NCBI GenBank assembly: GCA_040882265.1
Contig: JBBEBO010000096.1
Span: 1-25,673 of the forward strand
DNA length: 25,673 nt
DNA from: Brumimicrobium sp040882265
GTDB lineage: Bacteria > Bacteroidota > Bacteroidia > Flavobacteriales_D > Crocinitomicaceae
Direction of reading: 5' to 3'
Under the pieces are notes generated by a model, which made no database searches, was not told the DNA's origin, and saw nothing but the letters and a program-made list of their open reading frames with translations. This document shows positions 7,001-14,679 of the stretch, in pieces; position 1 is the first letter of the stretch, and every line of letters begins with the position of its first letter. The position numbers and the translations under genes were made by a program.

Positions 7001-9910
7001 ATGTCAGCTAGAAAGACTAAAAAAAAGAAATCTTTATTTAGAAGAATACTAAAATGGACAGGTATAACCTTTGTTATCCTACTTATTGCTCTTATCGTAT
7101 TGCCATTTTTGTTTAAAGATCAAATTAAGGATTACGCACTTCAAGAAGCGAATAAATTTTTAAAAGCAGATGTTGCTTTGGGAGATTTTGATTTGACATT
7201 TATTTCTACTTTTCCAAGGATGACTCTTCGATTTGATGAGGTTTCTATTACTGGTAGAGAAGAATTTGAAGGGGTGAAATTAATGGATGTAAAATCACTT
7301 GAAGCAGAACTGGGATTTTGGAGTGTTATCGGAATGGAGAACATCGAGATTTACGGTGTCTCGTTGATAGAACCAAATATCGATGTACGCATTCTAGAAA
7401 ATGGAATAGCAAATTATGATATTGTAAAATCAGAAGAAGAAATTGAAGAGGAGGTTGAAGAAGAGGATGTTGAGGAGTCTCATTTTAAACTTTCATTGGA
7501 TCATTACGAAATTGTAGATGGTAATATTAGTTACCGCGACGAACTTTCACCGATGTATGCAAATATTGTAAAGTTGAATCATTCAGGGAATGGAGACTTA
7601 ACTGCAGATATTATAGACTTCGAAACGAAAACATCAATGGATGAGTTAACTTATGAAATGGATGGAATTTCTTATCTCTCTAAAGTTAATACGGAGCTAA
7701 TTATGAATCTACTCATGGAATTTAAAGATGAAAGTAGCAAATTCACTTTAAAAGAAAATGAATTGACTTTGAACGCATTAAAACTTTCATTTGATGGCTA
7801 CTATGAAATGTTAGGGGGTTATGACGACATGGATATTACTCTAAAAGCAGATCAAACAAGCTTTAAGGATTTATTATCTTTAATTCCAGTATTTTATCAT
7901 ACAGGTTACGAAAGTATGGTTGCTAAAGGTAATATGAGCCTAAATGGATTTGTTAAAGGGAGATTGGATGCTACAAACTTACCCGCTTGGGATTTTGGAA
8001 CTTCAATCAAAGGTGCTTCTATTAATTATCCAGATATGCCTTCTTCAATTGATAATATTGCAGTTGAGGCTAAATCTGCATATCCTGGAGGAGACAACCT
8101 AGATAAGATGACAATTGATGTCAATAAATTTCACGCTAATTTTGTTGGAAATTTAATAGATGCTGATTTGCATATGCGTAACCCAATGACAGATCCCTAT
8201 TTGAAATCTCACCTGGAAGCTAATATAGACTTATCTACACTAGATAAAGTTATTCCACTTGCTGAAGGAGAAGCGTATAACGGTAAGTTGGAATCAAATA
8301 TAAAGATGGAAGGACGTATGTCTACTTTAGAAAAAGAAGAATATGAAAAATTTGATGCATCAGGATCATTGTTGTTATCAGATTTCCACTACGAAACCGC
8401 TGACTTACCAGATCCAGTAGATGTTAAAGAAATGCTTTTCGAGTTTTCTCCACAGAAATTGAATTTAGCAAAATTAGAAGGCACGATGGGTAAAAGTGAC
8501 TTTAGAATGAATGGAGATGTTCAAGATTATATGGGGTATATGTTTAGAGATGAACCATTAAAAGGAACATTTGATTTTAAATCAAAAGTACTTGATTTAG
8601 ATGCTTTAATGCCTGCTTCAGAAACTGCTGATGAGAGTTCAGAAACTTCATCAGAAGAAACAACTAGTGATGAAACAGTAGTTGCTGAAGATCCGGTTTT
8701 AGTTCCAGCCAATATTGATTTTGTATTGAATTCAACAATCGACAAGTTGATTTACGATGGGATGGATATTCAAAATGTTAAAGGAAAGATTATCGTTCGA
8801 AATGAAGAAGTGATTCTAGATAATCTATTTATGAATACGATGGATGGTTCAGTGAAACTTGCAGGAGTTTATAATACTCAAAATCACAAGCAAGCTAAAA
8901 TGGATTTCAGTTATAGCTTAAAAGATATTGATATAAATAAATTGTCAAACAATTTCCTTACTATTGAGAAATTGGCACCAATCTCTAAATATGCTCAAGG
9001 TAAAATATCTTCAGACTTCAAGATGACAAGTGATTTAACTCCTTCGTTTGAACCAGTATATAATTCACTTACTGGTGACGGAAATCTATTTACAAAAACA
9101 GTGAAAATTGAAGGCTTTGAACCAATGGATAAATTGGCAAATACTTTAGATATAAAAGAGATAAAAAACCAAACATTAGACAATGTAAGAGCATCATTTA
9201 GTTTTGAAGATGGTCTGGTTAGGGTAAAACCGTTTAAGATTAAAATGGGTAACATTAGTACAGAAGTATCTGGTACAACATCTTTTGAACAAGAAATAGA
9301 TTATGCCCTGAAAATGAATATTCCGAAAGAAGAAATCCCTGGAGAAGTATTAAAGCTTGCTGAAAAAGCGATTGCTCAAGCGAAGAAGATACCAGGATTT
9401 GAAATGAGAGAGCTTCCCGCAATGATTCCTATTACAGCCTTAGTTACTAACACAGTCACTGACCCAAAAATTAAAACAAACATGAAAGAAAAAATCATGG
9501 AACTTGGAGGTGATGTTAAAGGTGGAGTAGAGGATATGATTGATGACGCTGTACAAGATGTTAAAGACACAGCAAATGCAGTTATTGATAAATCAAAAGA
9601 AGAAGCTAAAGCTGAATTAGAAAAGCGTAAACAAAAAATTCTAGCTGATGCACAAAAAGAGGCTGATAAAGTAAAAGCTGAAGGTAAAAAACTAGCAAAT
9701 CAAACAAGAAAAGAAGGTGACAAAAATGCTCAAAAACTTATCGATGAAGCTGGAAGTAATCCACTAAAGAAAAAAGCAGCTGAGGTTTCTGCTAAAAAGG
9801 TTCGAGATGAAGCAGAAAAACAAGCAGTAAGCATTGAGAAAGAATCTGATCAACAAGCCGATAAAATAATGAAAGAAGCAAGAGATAGAGCGAATGCACT
9901 AGAGGAGTAA
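7001..9910 (+). CDS. AsmA-like inner-membrane protein with long charged helical C-terminal tail
   Basis: The 969-residue protein starts with a basic segment (KTKKKK) and one membrane helix, about residues 20-37, then a long periplasmic beta-rich region ending in an AsmA-type C-terminal domain. AsmA-superfamily proteins are thought to form hydrophobic grooves that move phospholipids between the membranes of diderm bacteria, or affect outer-membrane assembly; that role is inferred here. Two acidic low-complexity stretches are visible: EEEIEEEVEEEDVEE at residues 145-159 and a Ser/Glu/Thr-rich stretch at about 540-565. The last 142 residues (828-969) are almost wholly Lys, Glu, Ala, Asp and Gln with heptad-like spacing, predicting long helices or a coiled coil unusual for AsmA proteins. 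It stands alone on its strand and is followed by a strong hairpin. Confidence 0.85.
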   Translation: MSARKTKKKKSLFRRILKWTGITFVILLIALIVLPFLFKDQIKDYALQEANKFLKADVALGDFDLTFISTFPRMTLRFDEVSITGREEFEGVKLMDVKSLEAELGFWSVIGMENIEIYGVSLIEPNIDVRILENGIANYDIVKSEEEIEEEVEEEDVEESHFKLSLDHYEIVDGNISYRDELSPMYANIVKLNHSGNGDLTADIIDFETKTSMDELTYEMDGISYLSKVNTELIMNLLMEFKDESSKFTLKENELTLNALKLSFDGYYEMLGGYDDMDITLKADQTSFKDLLSLIPVFYHTGYESMVAKGNMSLNGFVKGRLDATNLPAWDFGTSIKGASINYPDMPSSIDNIAVEAKSAYPGGDNLDKMTIDVNKFHANFVGNLIDADLHMRNPMTDPYLKSHLEANIDLSTLDKVIPLAEGEAYNGKLESNIKMEGRMSTLEKEEYEKFDASGSLLLSDFHYETADLPDPVDVKEMLFEFSPQKLNLAKLEGTMGKSDFRMNGDVQDYMGYMFRDEPLKGTFDFKSKVLDLDALMPASETADESSETSSEETTSDETVVAEDPVLVPANIDFVLNSTIDKLIYDGMDIQNVKGKIIVRNEEVILDNLFMNTMDGSVKLAGVYNTQNHKQAKMDFSYSLKDIDINKLSNNFLTIEKLAPISKYAQGKISSDFKMTSDLTPSFEPVYNSLTGDGNLFTKTVKIEGFEPMDKLANTLDIKEIKNQTLDNVRASFSFEDGLVRVKPFKIKMGNISTEVSGTTSFEQEIDYALKMNIPKEEIPGEVLKLAEKAIAQAKKIPGFEMRELPAMIPITALVTNTVTDPKIKTNMKEKIMELGGDVKGGVEDMIDDAVQDVKDTANAVIDKSKEEAKAELEKRKQKILADAQKEADKVKAEGKKLANQTRKEGDKNAQKLIDEAGSNPLKKKAAEVSAKKVRDEAEKQAVSIEKESDQQADKIMKEARDRANALEE

Positions 9911-9935
9911 TCAACTCTATTTATCTTTTTTTAAC

Positions 9936-9971
9936 CCCCATAAGTAGTGACAAAAGTCTTTACTTATGGGG
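9936..9971 (+). terminator. Hairpin terminator after the AsmA-like gene
   Basis: CCCCATAAGTA (9936-9946) pairs perfectly with TACTTATGGGG (9961-9971), 11 bp. After a G-T wobble and one T-T mismatch, GAC (9949-9951) pairs with GTC (9956-9958) around an AAAA loop. The hairpin begins 26 nt after the stop codon and is followed by the moderately T-rich ATTTCTATTATTATT. The position and stem fit an intrinsic terminator for the gene ending at 9910. Confidence 0.65.
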
Positions 9972-10351
9972 ATTTCTATTATTATTAATCAAATAAGAGA
10001 TTGACTCCCAAAAAAAAATACACTCTGATTTAGAAAAGCCTTGTAAAGGCGTCATATTCTTAACCGTGGACTTCATCCCGCCACGATTAGAAATGATAAC
10101 CAACCCTTCTTTTTGGCGTGATTTTTTCGGTTCCTGAGCTTTTAAATTTAAGTATTTAAAAATGTCGAAGGAAAAAATCATGACAAAAAGTATTCTTTAC
10201 GGTATTCTGTTTTATGTGTTTTAGGATTCGCTTACTAGATAAAATAGTAATCACATTACGCTGTAAAATGTACGCTCGCTATGTTTTGAGACTGATCCTG
10301 CGTTTTGCCTTGATTGTGATATGATGTGTGAGTTAGAATTTAAATGTCCTT

Positions 10352-10422
10352 AAAAACATAAGAGGGAAAGGACAGGCGTCCATTTCCCTCTTACTAATCA
10401 ACCTAACCTAACCACCTAAATC
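10352..10422 (-). ncRNA. Candidate small RNA, about 71 nt, with its own promoter and terminator
   Basis: Transcribed leftward from about 10422, the predicted RNA has an unstructured 5' part (about 10422-10394) containing GGTTAGGTTAGGTT, then a hairpin and a T-run. The hairpin is 11 bp (TAAGAGGGAAA / TTTCCCTCTTA, 10393-10383 and 10369-10359) plus 4 bp (GGAC / GTCC) after a single bulged base, closing on a four-base loop; TTTTT follows at 10356-10352. Promoter and terminator together enclose no substantial open frame, which is why I call it an RNA gene. I do not recognise it as a named family. Abundant conserved sRNAs are known in flavobacteria, and comparison with them would be the first test. 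The alternative is a leader whose downstream gene has been lost. Confidence 0.55.
10359..10393 (-). terminator. Intrinsic terminator hairpin of the candidate small RNA
   Basis: A perfect 11-bp outer stem (10359-10369 with 10383-10393), a one-base bulge at 10382, a 4-bp inner stem (10370-10373 with 10378-10381) and a four-base loop. On the minus strand TG and then five T residues follow at once. The T-run lies on the minus side only, which sets the direction. Confidence 0.6.
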
Positions 10423-10426
10423 GATA

Positions 10427-10457
10427 CAAATATATAGCAGCATTTTTGATTCTCCAA
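10427..10457 (-). promoter_or_regulatory. Promoter of the candidate small RNA
   Basis: On the minus strand TTG (10457-10455, within TTTGG) and TATATTTG (10434-10427) are separated by 20 nt. This is the best full match to the Bacteroidota -33/-7 promoter pattern in the window. It places the start about 5-6 nt further on, near 10422-10421. Confidence 0.65.
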
Positions 10458-10463
10458 ATTTCC

Positions 10464-10512
10464 AGCCTAAAATTTAACATTTTTTGTACGAAATATGTTA
10501 AATTTTAGGGCT
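10464..10512. repeat. Long perfect inverted repeat upstream of the small-RNA promoter
   Basis: CCTAAAATTTAACAT (10466-10480) and ATGTTAAATTTTAGG (10495-10509) are exact reverse complements over 15 bp. Two more outer pairs form if G10510 is bulged, and inner T/A pairs extend the stem toward the GTAC loop. The palindrome ends 7 nt upstream of the -33 element of the small-RNA promoter. It could be a binding site for a dimeric regulator, a cruciform or a terminator; no strong T-run adjoins it on either strand. Confidence 0.5.
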
Positions 10513-10770
10513 AAATCAAGCTTTTTTTGGTTAAATAACTGTTTGTTAGTTAATTGTGTTTTTATAAAAAAACGAATAATTTTTACCGTTAAAAAGAGTG
10601 TTAAAATGCCTTAGAATTAAGTTTATAAAACTAACAAAATCACATTTGCTTACGTATTTATATCTTTGATTATAAGTGTTTAATACTGGTGAATTGAAAG
10701 TAAGTTTAATAAGAGTAAGAAATAGAAAAGTGGTAAATTACAGAAGCGATGAGTAATTTATAAAGAAGTG

Positions 10771-11394
10771 TTAGTTACTTTTTGTAAATAAATTTCTATC
10801 CTTTGGAACAATAAAGTTTCTAGTAAGAGGTCCTTCATTAAATAATAAGTCAATAATAGAAAGGTTTGGAGAAAATGGTAATTTATCAGAAAATACTTGA
10901 ATGTATTTTCTTTGTTTTGTAGTGTAAGTTTTCTGGTCTAATGCTACTCTGTAATCTTTTGTGGATAAAGGTGGAATGTATTCTTTTGAAAAGTTGATTT
11001 CTACTTTTAAATCTAGCCAATTTAATATTGTTCTCAATATTGAATCATTAAACTTGACTAGGTTTTCGATATCTTGATAGATTAAGTTTTTAATTAAAGG
11101 TCCATAATAGAAATAATATGGAGCATGTTTGTAGCTACTTTCTATTGCTTTCCAATGATCTTTTCTCCAATTTGTTTCGTTGGCTATTTTAATATCGCGT
11201 ACAGTAGATTTACTACCTTCTGGTCTGAGAACAGGGACGCTTAAATACATGGGGCCATTACTCCCTAGAATTTGGGTTCTATTGCGCCACGTTTGTTTTT
11301 TATAAAACTCATGCATATCAATCGTTACCTCTTCAAATTGAGCTAAAGCTTGAAAGTAGGGGATAGTACCAAAATAATTAGTTGAAAAAATCAT
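10771..11394 (-). CDS. WbqC-like family protein
   Basis: The 207-residue product matches the WbqC-like family: an N-terminal FGTIPYFQALAQFEEVTIDMHE, then YKKQTWRNRTQILGSNGP, YLSVPVLRP, and NETNWRKDHWKAIESSYKHAPYF-like text with YYFYYGPLI. No signal peptide or membrane segment is seen. The family name comes from a gene in O-antigen clusters, but the biochemical activity is not settled. Its ATG shares one base with the lepB stop (TAATG), so the two are surely co-translated; it is the last gene of the parA-to-wbqC series. No clear hairpin terminator was seen in the 100 bp after its stop. Confidence 0.88.
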   Translation of the reverse strand: MIFSTNYFGTIPYFQALAQFEEVTIDMHEFYKKQTWRNRTQILGSNGPMYLSVPVLRPEGSKSTVRDIKIANETNWRKDHWKAIESSYKHAPYYFYYGPLIKNLIYQDIENLVKFNDSILRTILNWLDLKVEINFSKEYIPPLSTKDYRVALDQKTYTTKQRKYIQVFSDKLPFSPNLSIIDLLFNEGPLTRNFIVPKDRNLFTKSN

Positions 11395-13280
11395 TATTCA
11401 ATCCAAGTAAATAATCGATCCCATCGAACTCCGCCATTAGGGTTTTTGGAGAACCAAACAAGAGATGCTTTCCCAACGATATGATCCTCTGGAACAAATC
11501 CCCAAACACGGGAGTCAGCAGAGTTGTAACGATTGTCACCCATCATCCAGTAATAATCCATTTCGAAAGTGTATGTTGTTGCTTCTTCTCCGTCAATAAA
11601 ATATTTCCCATCTTTTTCAACAAAATCATGTAATTCGTATGCTGTGATTACACGTTCATACCACATCACATTGTGAGGATTTAGTTCAATTGTTTTCCCT
11701 TTTTTAGGAATCCAGAATTTTTCAAAGTTTGAAACTGTATTATGAGTTTCAAAAGATTTTGGATAGTAATTTAAATTGTTAACTTTTTCAGAGGCATCCA
11801 TTTCTGAAGCGTTTTTGCGTTTCGGATTATTTAATTGGAATGTTGCATCTGGATAATTTTCCTTCAACATTTGCTTCTCAGTTTGAGTAAGATTCATAAT
11901 GTTCCCATTATAATCTCTTCTTTTTTCTAAACCATATTTTGATTTCATAACATGTTCAGAAGGTATACTAACGTTTGAAACTTGATATTGTAAATTCTGA
12001 TATTTAAAAATAGGTGCTTCACCTCCATTAACATAAACCTGTCCATCTACAATTTCAATGGAATCACCTGCGATACCAATACAGCGCTTTATATAATTTT
12101 CTCGTTTATCAACAGGTCTGTAAATGACACCATAATGCTTTATCATTTGACCTTCTTGCGAGGAATATGTTCTTTTGTTTTCAGTAATTTCATGTCTCGC
12201 TTTGTCTTTCCAATAATCGATGTTATTGATAAAGTCTTGGTATACTTCATTTACTTTATCATTAATTTTTTCATCCAAGACCCTAACCTTAATATTGTAT
12301 ATGCTATCTAACTCTTTTCCAGAATATTTTTCTTTAAGTTGATTTTGGAGTTTCCTATAAGCACTATTTTTATTTGGAAAATCAGCTTGGTCTTCAAATA
12401 ATCTTCGCGCTTCATTGTTAACGATACCATGATAATCATGTCCCATTAAACCATTAGGCATACGTGGGTCATAAACTGCTGTGTCACCAGAAGGATAATT
12501 AAATACCACAACATCATAATTATCAACCTCGCTCCATCCAGGGAGTCTTGTGTATTCTAACTTTTCTAATGTTGTATAAGACTTTACGTTAACCCAAGGT
12601 ATAGTATTGTGGACCAAAGGAAATGAGAGTGGAGTTACGGGAACCTTTGAACCATAAGTCATTTTATTTACAAACAAAAAGTCTCCAACTAGCAACGTCT
12701 TTTCCATTGATCCAGTCGGGATTTGAAAAGGTTCAAAAACGTAAGTTCTAATAGCACTCGCTGCAATTAAAGCAAACAAGATACTATCTCCCCATTCTTT
12801 AATAATTGTCTTTTTGCCTTTCTTTTTCTTTTGTAAAGCCCCGAGAACATAAGCAACAATATGCCCAGCGATTGGTAGAGATAAAAACAATACCAAATGA
12901 TCTCCATTATTACGTCGCTGAATGTCTTTTTCTTTTTCCCAGTCAGTTGTGAATTCAGGTTTTAATGTGTCATCATTAGCAATTTTTGCCATGAGAATAA
13001 ACGGAAAGAAGATTCCTTGAAGTGTGTCACCAATGGTAAAAAAGCCGTATTTTCTGATATAACTCACATTAAATATCATCCACATGATTAGATGAATGCC
13101 AGGAATAATCATTAAAAATGCCCACCACCAAGGTTGTCCAGAAATTTTTGATGCAATTGCATAATTATATCCAGGAACTAAAGCTTCCCATTGTTTATGT
13201 CCAGCTTTAGGAAAACTTTTCCACCACATTGCTATGTATGGATAAACTAAAAAGAACAGGTAAAAATATAATGCTGACAT
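11394..13280 (-). CDS. lepB: Signal peptidase I, long Bacteroidota form with N-terminal membrane domain and large insertion
   Basis: LepB cleaves signal peptides of exported proteins at the outer face of the inner membrane. In this 628-residue form, residues 1-150 make a separate hydrophobic domain with several membrane segments. A further membrane helix (about 165-181) leads into the catalytic part: PTGSMEKTLLVGD with nucleophile Ser191, and ENYIKRCIGIAGDS with general base Lys398. The terminal box MMGDNRYNSADSRVWGFVPEDHIVGKA is intact. Ser and Lys are 207 residues apart, against 55 in E. coli LepB, because of a charged insertion at roughly residues 265-390. Expanded signal peptidases are common in this phylum. 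The stop overlaps the wbqC-like start by one base, and dapB ends 26 bp upstream. Confidence 0.93.
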   Translation of the reverse strand: MSALYFYLFFLVYPYIAMWWKSFPKAGHKQWEALVPGYNYAIASKISGQPWWWAFLMIIPGIHLIMWMIFNVSYIRKYGFFTIGDTLQGIFFPFILMAKIANDDTLKPEFTTDWEKEKDIQRRNNGDHLVLFLSLPIAGHIVAYVLGALQKKKKGKKTIIKEWGDSILFALIAASAIRTYVFEPFQIPTGSMEKTLLVGDFLFVNKMTYGSKVPVTPLSFPLVHNTIPWVNVKSYTTLEKLEYTRLPGWSEVDNYDVVVFNYPSGDTAVYDPRMPNGLMGHDYHGIVNNEARRLFEDQADFPNKNSAYRKLQNQLKEKYSGKELDSIYNIKVRVLDEKINDKVNEVYQDFINNIDYWKDKARHEITENKRTYSSQEGQMIKHYGVIYRPVDKRENYIKRCIGIAGDSIEIVDGQVYVNGGEAPIFKYQNLQYQVSNVSIPSEHVMKSKYGLEKRRDYNGNIMNLTQTEKQMLKENYPDATFQLNNPKRKNASEMDASEKVNNLNYYPKSFETHNTVSNFEKFWIPKKGKTIELNPHNVMWYERVITAYELHDFVEKDGKYFIDGEEATTYTFEMDYYWMMGDNRYNSADSRVWGFVPEDHIVGKASLVWFSKNPNGGVRWDRLFTWIE

Positions 13281-13306
13281 AATCTATAATATTTGTGAAT
13301 GATGCG

Positions 13307-14035
13307 TTATGGTTTAATATTTAGTACATCTTTCATTGTGAAAACTCCTTTTTTTCCTTCTATCCATTCAGCTGCGAGAACTGCTCCTAAAGCAAACCCT
13401 TCTCTGTTATGTGCTTCATGGCTTATTGTAATAGTATCAATTGCTGATTTATAAAATATAGTGTGTGTTCCCTTAACTTCAGGTTCACGAATAGCTTCTA
13501 CGTTTATAAAACTAGCCTTCTTTTCTTTTTTTTCACTTTGCGGACAATTCCAATCTTTATACAAAGCATGATTTTTGATGATGTCTTCGGCTAATGTAAT
13601 CGCTGTTCCGCTTGGCGCATCTAATTTTTCAGTGTGGTGAATTTCCTCCATACAAACTCTATACTCACCGTGTTCTTGCATTAGTTTTGCAAGTTCTTCG
13701 TTAAGTTTAAAAAATAAATTAACACCAACGCTAAAATTTGAAGCGTGTAATAAGACTGTATTTTGTTTTGTTACTTTTTCAGTAACTTCTGGTAATGAAT
13801 TATTCCATCCCGTTGTTCCAATTACTGTTGGTACTTTTCTTTCTACTAAATAGTTTATATTAGAAAGCACAGTAGATGGTGTTGAAAAATCAATCGCAAC
13901 ATCAAAATTAGCAGTGTCGAAACTATCAAGTGGATTATTGCTAGAAATTTTTGCAACAATTTTATGACCTCTTTCAAGCGCTATTTTCTCAATAGCTTTC
14001 CCCATTTTTCCGTAACCAACTAAAGCAATTCTCAT
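13307..14035 (-). CDS. dapB: 4-hydroxy-tetrahydrodipicolinate reductase
   Basis: DapB is the second committed enzyme of the lysine/diaminopimelate route, supplying peptidoglycan precursors. From the ATG at 14035 the product is 242 residues. It opens with the dinucleotide-binding MRIALVGYGKMGKA, then DVAIDFSTP, VIGTTGW, and the signature EEIHHTEKLDAPSGTA carrying the paired histidines and the catalytic Lys. It ends with AHNREGFALGAVLAAEW. The open frame extends eight codons to a TTG at 14059, but that TTG is the end of a TACATTTG promoter box, so ATG 14035 is preferred. It lies between the DUF5683 gene and lepB on the same strand, with its own internal promoter probably supplementing read-through. 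Confidence 0.95.
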   Translation of the reverse strand: MRIALVGYGKMGKAIEKIALERGHKIVAKISSNNPLDSFDTANFDVAIDFSTPSTVLSNINYLVERKVPTVIGTTGWNNSLPEVTEKVTKQNTVLLHASNFSVGVNLFFKLNEELAKLMQEHGEYRVCMEEIHHTEKLDAPSGTAITLAEDIIKNHALYKDWNCPQSEKKEKKASFINVEAIREPEVKGTHTIFYKSAIDTITISHEAHNREGFALGAVLAAEWIEGKKGVFTMKDVLNIKP

Positions 14036-14056
14036 AGTATTAGTTTTTAAAACGAA

Positions 14057-14064
14057 CAAATGTA
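14057..14064 (-). promoter_or_regulatory. -7 box of an internal promoter before dapB
   Basis: TACATTTG on the minus strand fits TAnnTTTG and ends 21 nt before the dapB ATG at 14035, within the short gap after the DUF5683 gene. No -33 TTG at the ideal spacing. It suggests that dapB-lepB-wbqC can be transcribed independently of parAB. Confidence 0.45.
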
Positions 14065-14091
14065 AAATAATGTATAACTCCAGTATTCATT

Positions 14092-14676
14092 TTAACGAAA
14101 ATTAAGTGTAAGTGCTACTCCAGGCGAGTTCAATTGCTGTAAACTTGGACGAATATTTAGCGTTAAATCTTTTGAAACATCAAAATTTACAAAATGAGCA
14201 TTAACATGAGCATCAAGCACATTTAGACCATAGACAGCGATAAAAGCAAACAACATAAGATCTCTATTTCTTTGAGATTGCTGAAATAGAGTTAAAATTC
14301 CTTGATTATCATATTGCGCATATTCAACTAAATCTTCATTAGGTTCTCCATGCTCAATTCTATAGTTGTATTCTTCTTTTAGTATCTTTTGAGTTCTATG
14401 ATGTTTTAAACCATAATATGCTGTAGCACCAAGTCCAGCATAAAAAAGCGGTATTTTCCAGTAGATACTATTCTTACCATTTCCTTTTTTTGGAATAGCT
14501 AAATGATTATAAACTTGTCCAGCACCAGGCAATATAGCGCTATATATTGTAGCTTTTCTTGGAGAATGCGTCGTATCATCAACAACTCCACGTTCTATAA
14601 TTGAGTCAGTTGGAGTTTTCTCCTGCGCATTTAATACGAATGGTATAAAAATCAAACAACACAGAAAAAAACGCAT
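14092..14676 (-). CDS. DUF5683 family exported/membrane protein
   Basis: The 194-residue protein has a signal peptide (MRFFLCCLIFIPFVLNAQ) followed by the DUF5683 pattern: HSPRKATIYSAILPGAGQVYN, WKIPLFYAGLGATAYYGL, then a helical region with QQSQRNRDLMLFAFIAVYGLNVLDAHVNAHFVNFDVS and a strand-rich end. Two hydrophobic stretches (about residues 70-90 and 138-155) are probably membrane helices. The family is largely confined to Bacteroidota, where it often sits between parB and dapB as it does here; its role is unknown. It starts 3 nt after the parB stop, so the two are one transcript. Confidence 0.85.
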   Translation of the reverse strand: MRFFLCCLIFIPFVLNAQEKTPTDSIIERGVVDDTTHSPRKATIYSAILPGAGQVYNHLAIPKKGNGKNSIYWKIPLFYAGLGATAYYGLKHHRTQKILKEEYNYRIEHGEPNEDLVEYAQYDNQGILTLFQQSQRNRDLMLFAFIAVYGLNVLDAHVNAHFVNFDVSKDLTLNIRPSLQQLNSPGVALTLNFR

Positions 14677-14679
14677 TAT

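Larger units (their letters stand above)
9911..10770. other. 860-bp region without a convincing protein gene; holds terminator, sRNA candidate and palindrome
   Basis: From left to right: the AsmA terminator hairpin (9936-9971); a 73-codon minus-strand open frame (9960-10181) that ends inside that hairpin and has no domain I can recognise; a stretch at 10182-10350 in which I see only the short palindrome GTAATCACATTAC (10247-10259); a candidate small-RNA unit on the minus strand (10352-10457); a 15-bp perfect inverted repeat (10466-10509); and about 250 bp of AT-rich sequence up to the end of the wbqC-like gene with nothing clear. Confidence 0.6.
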
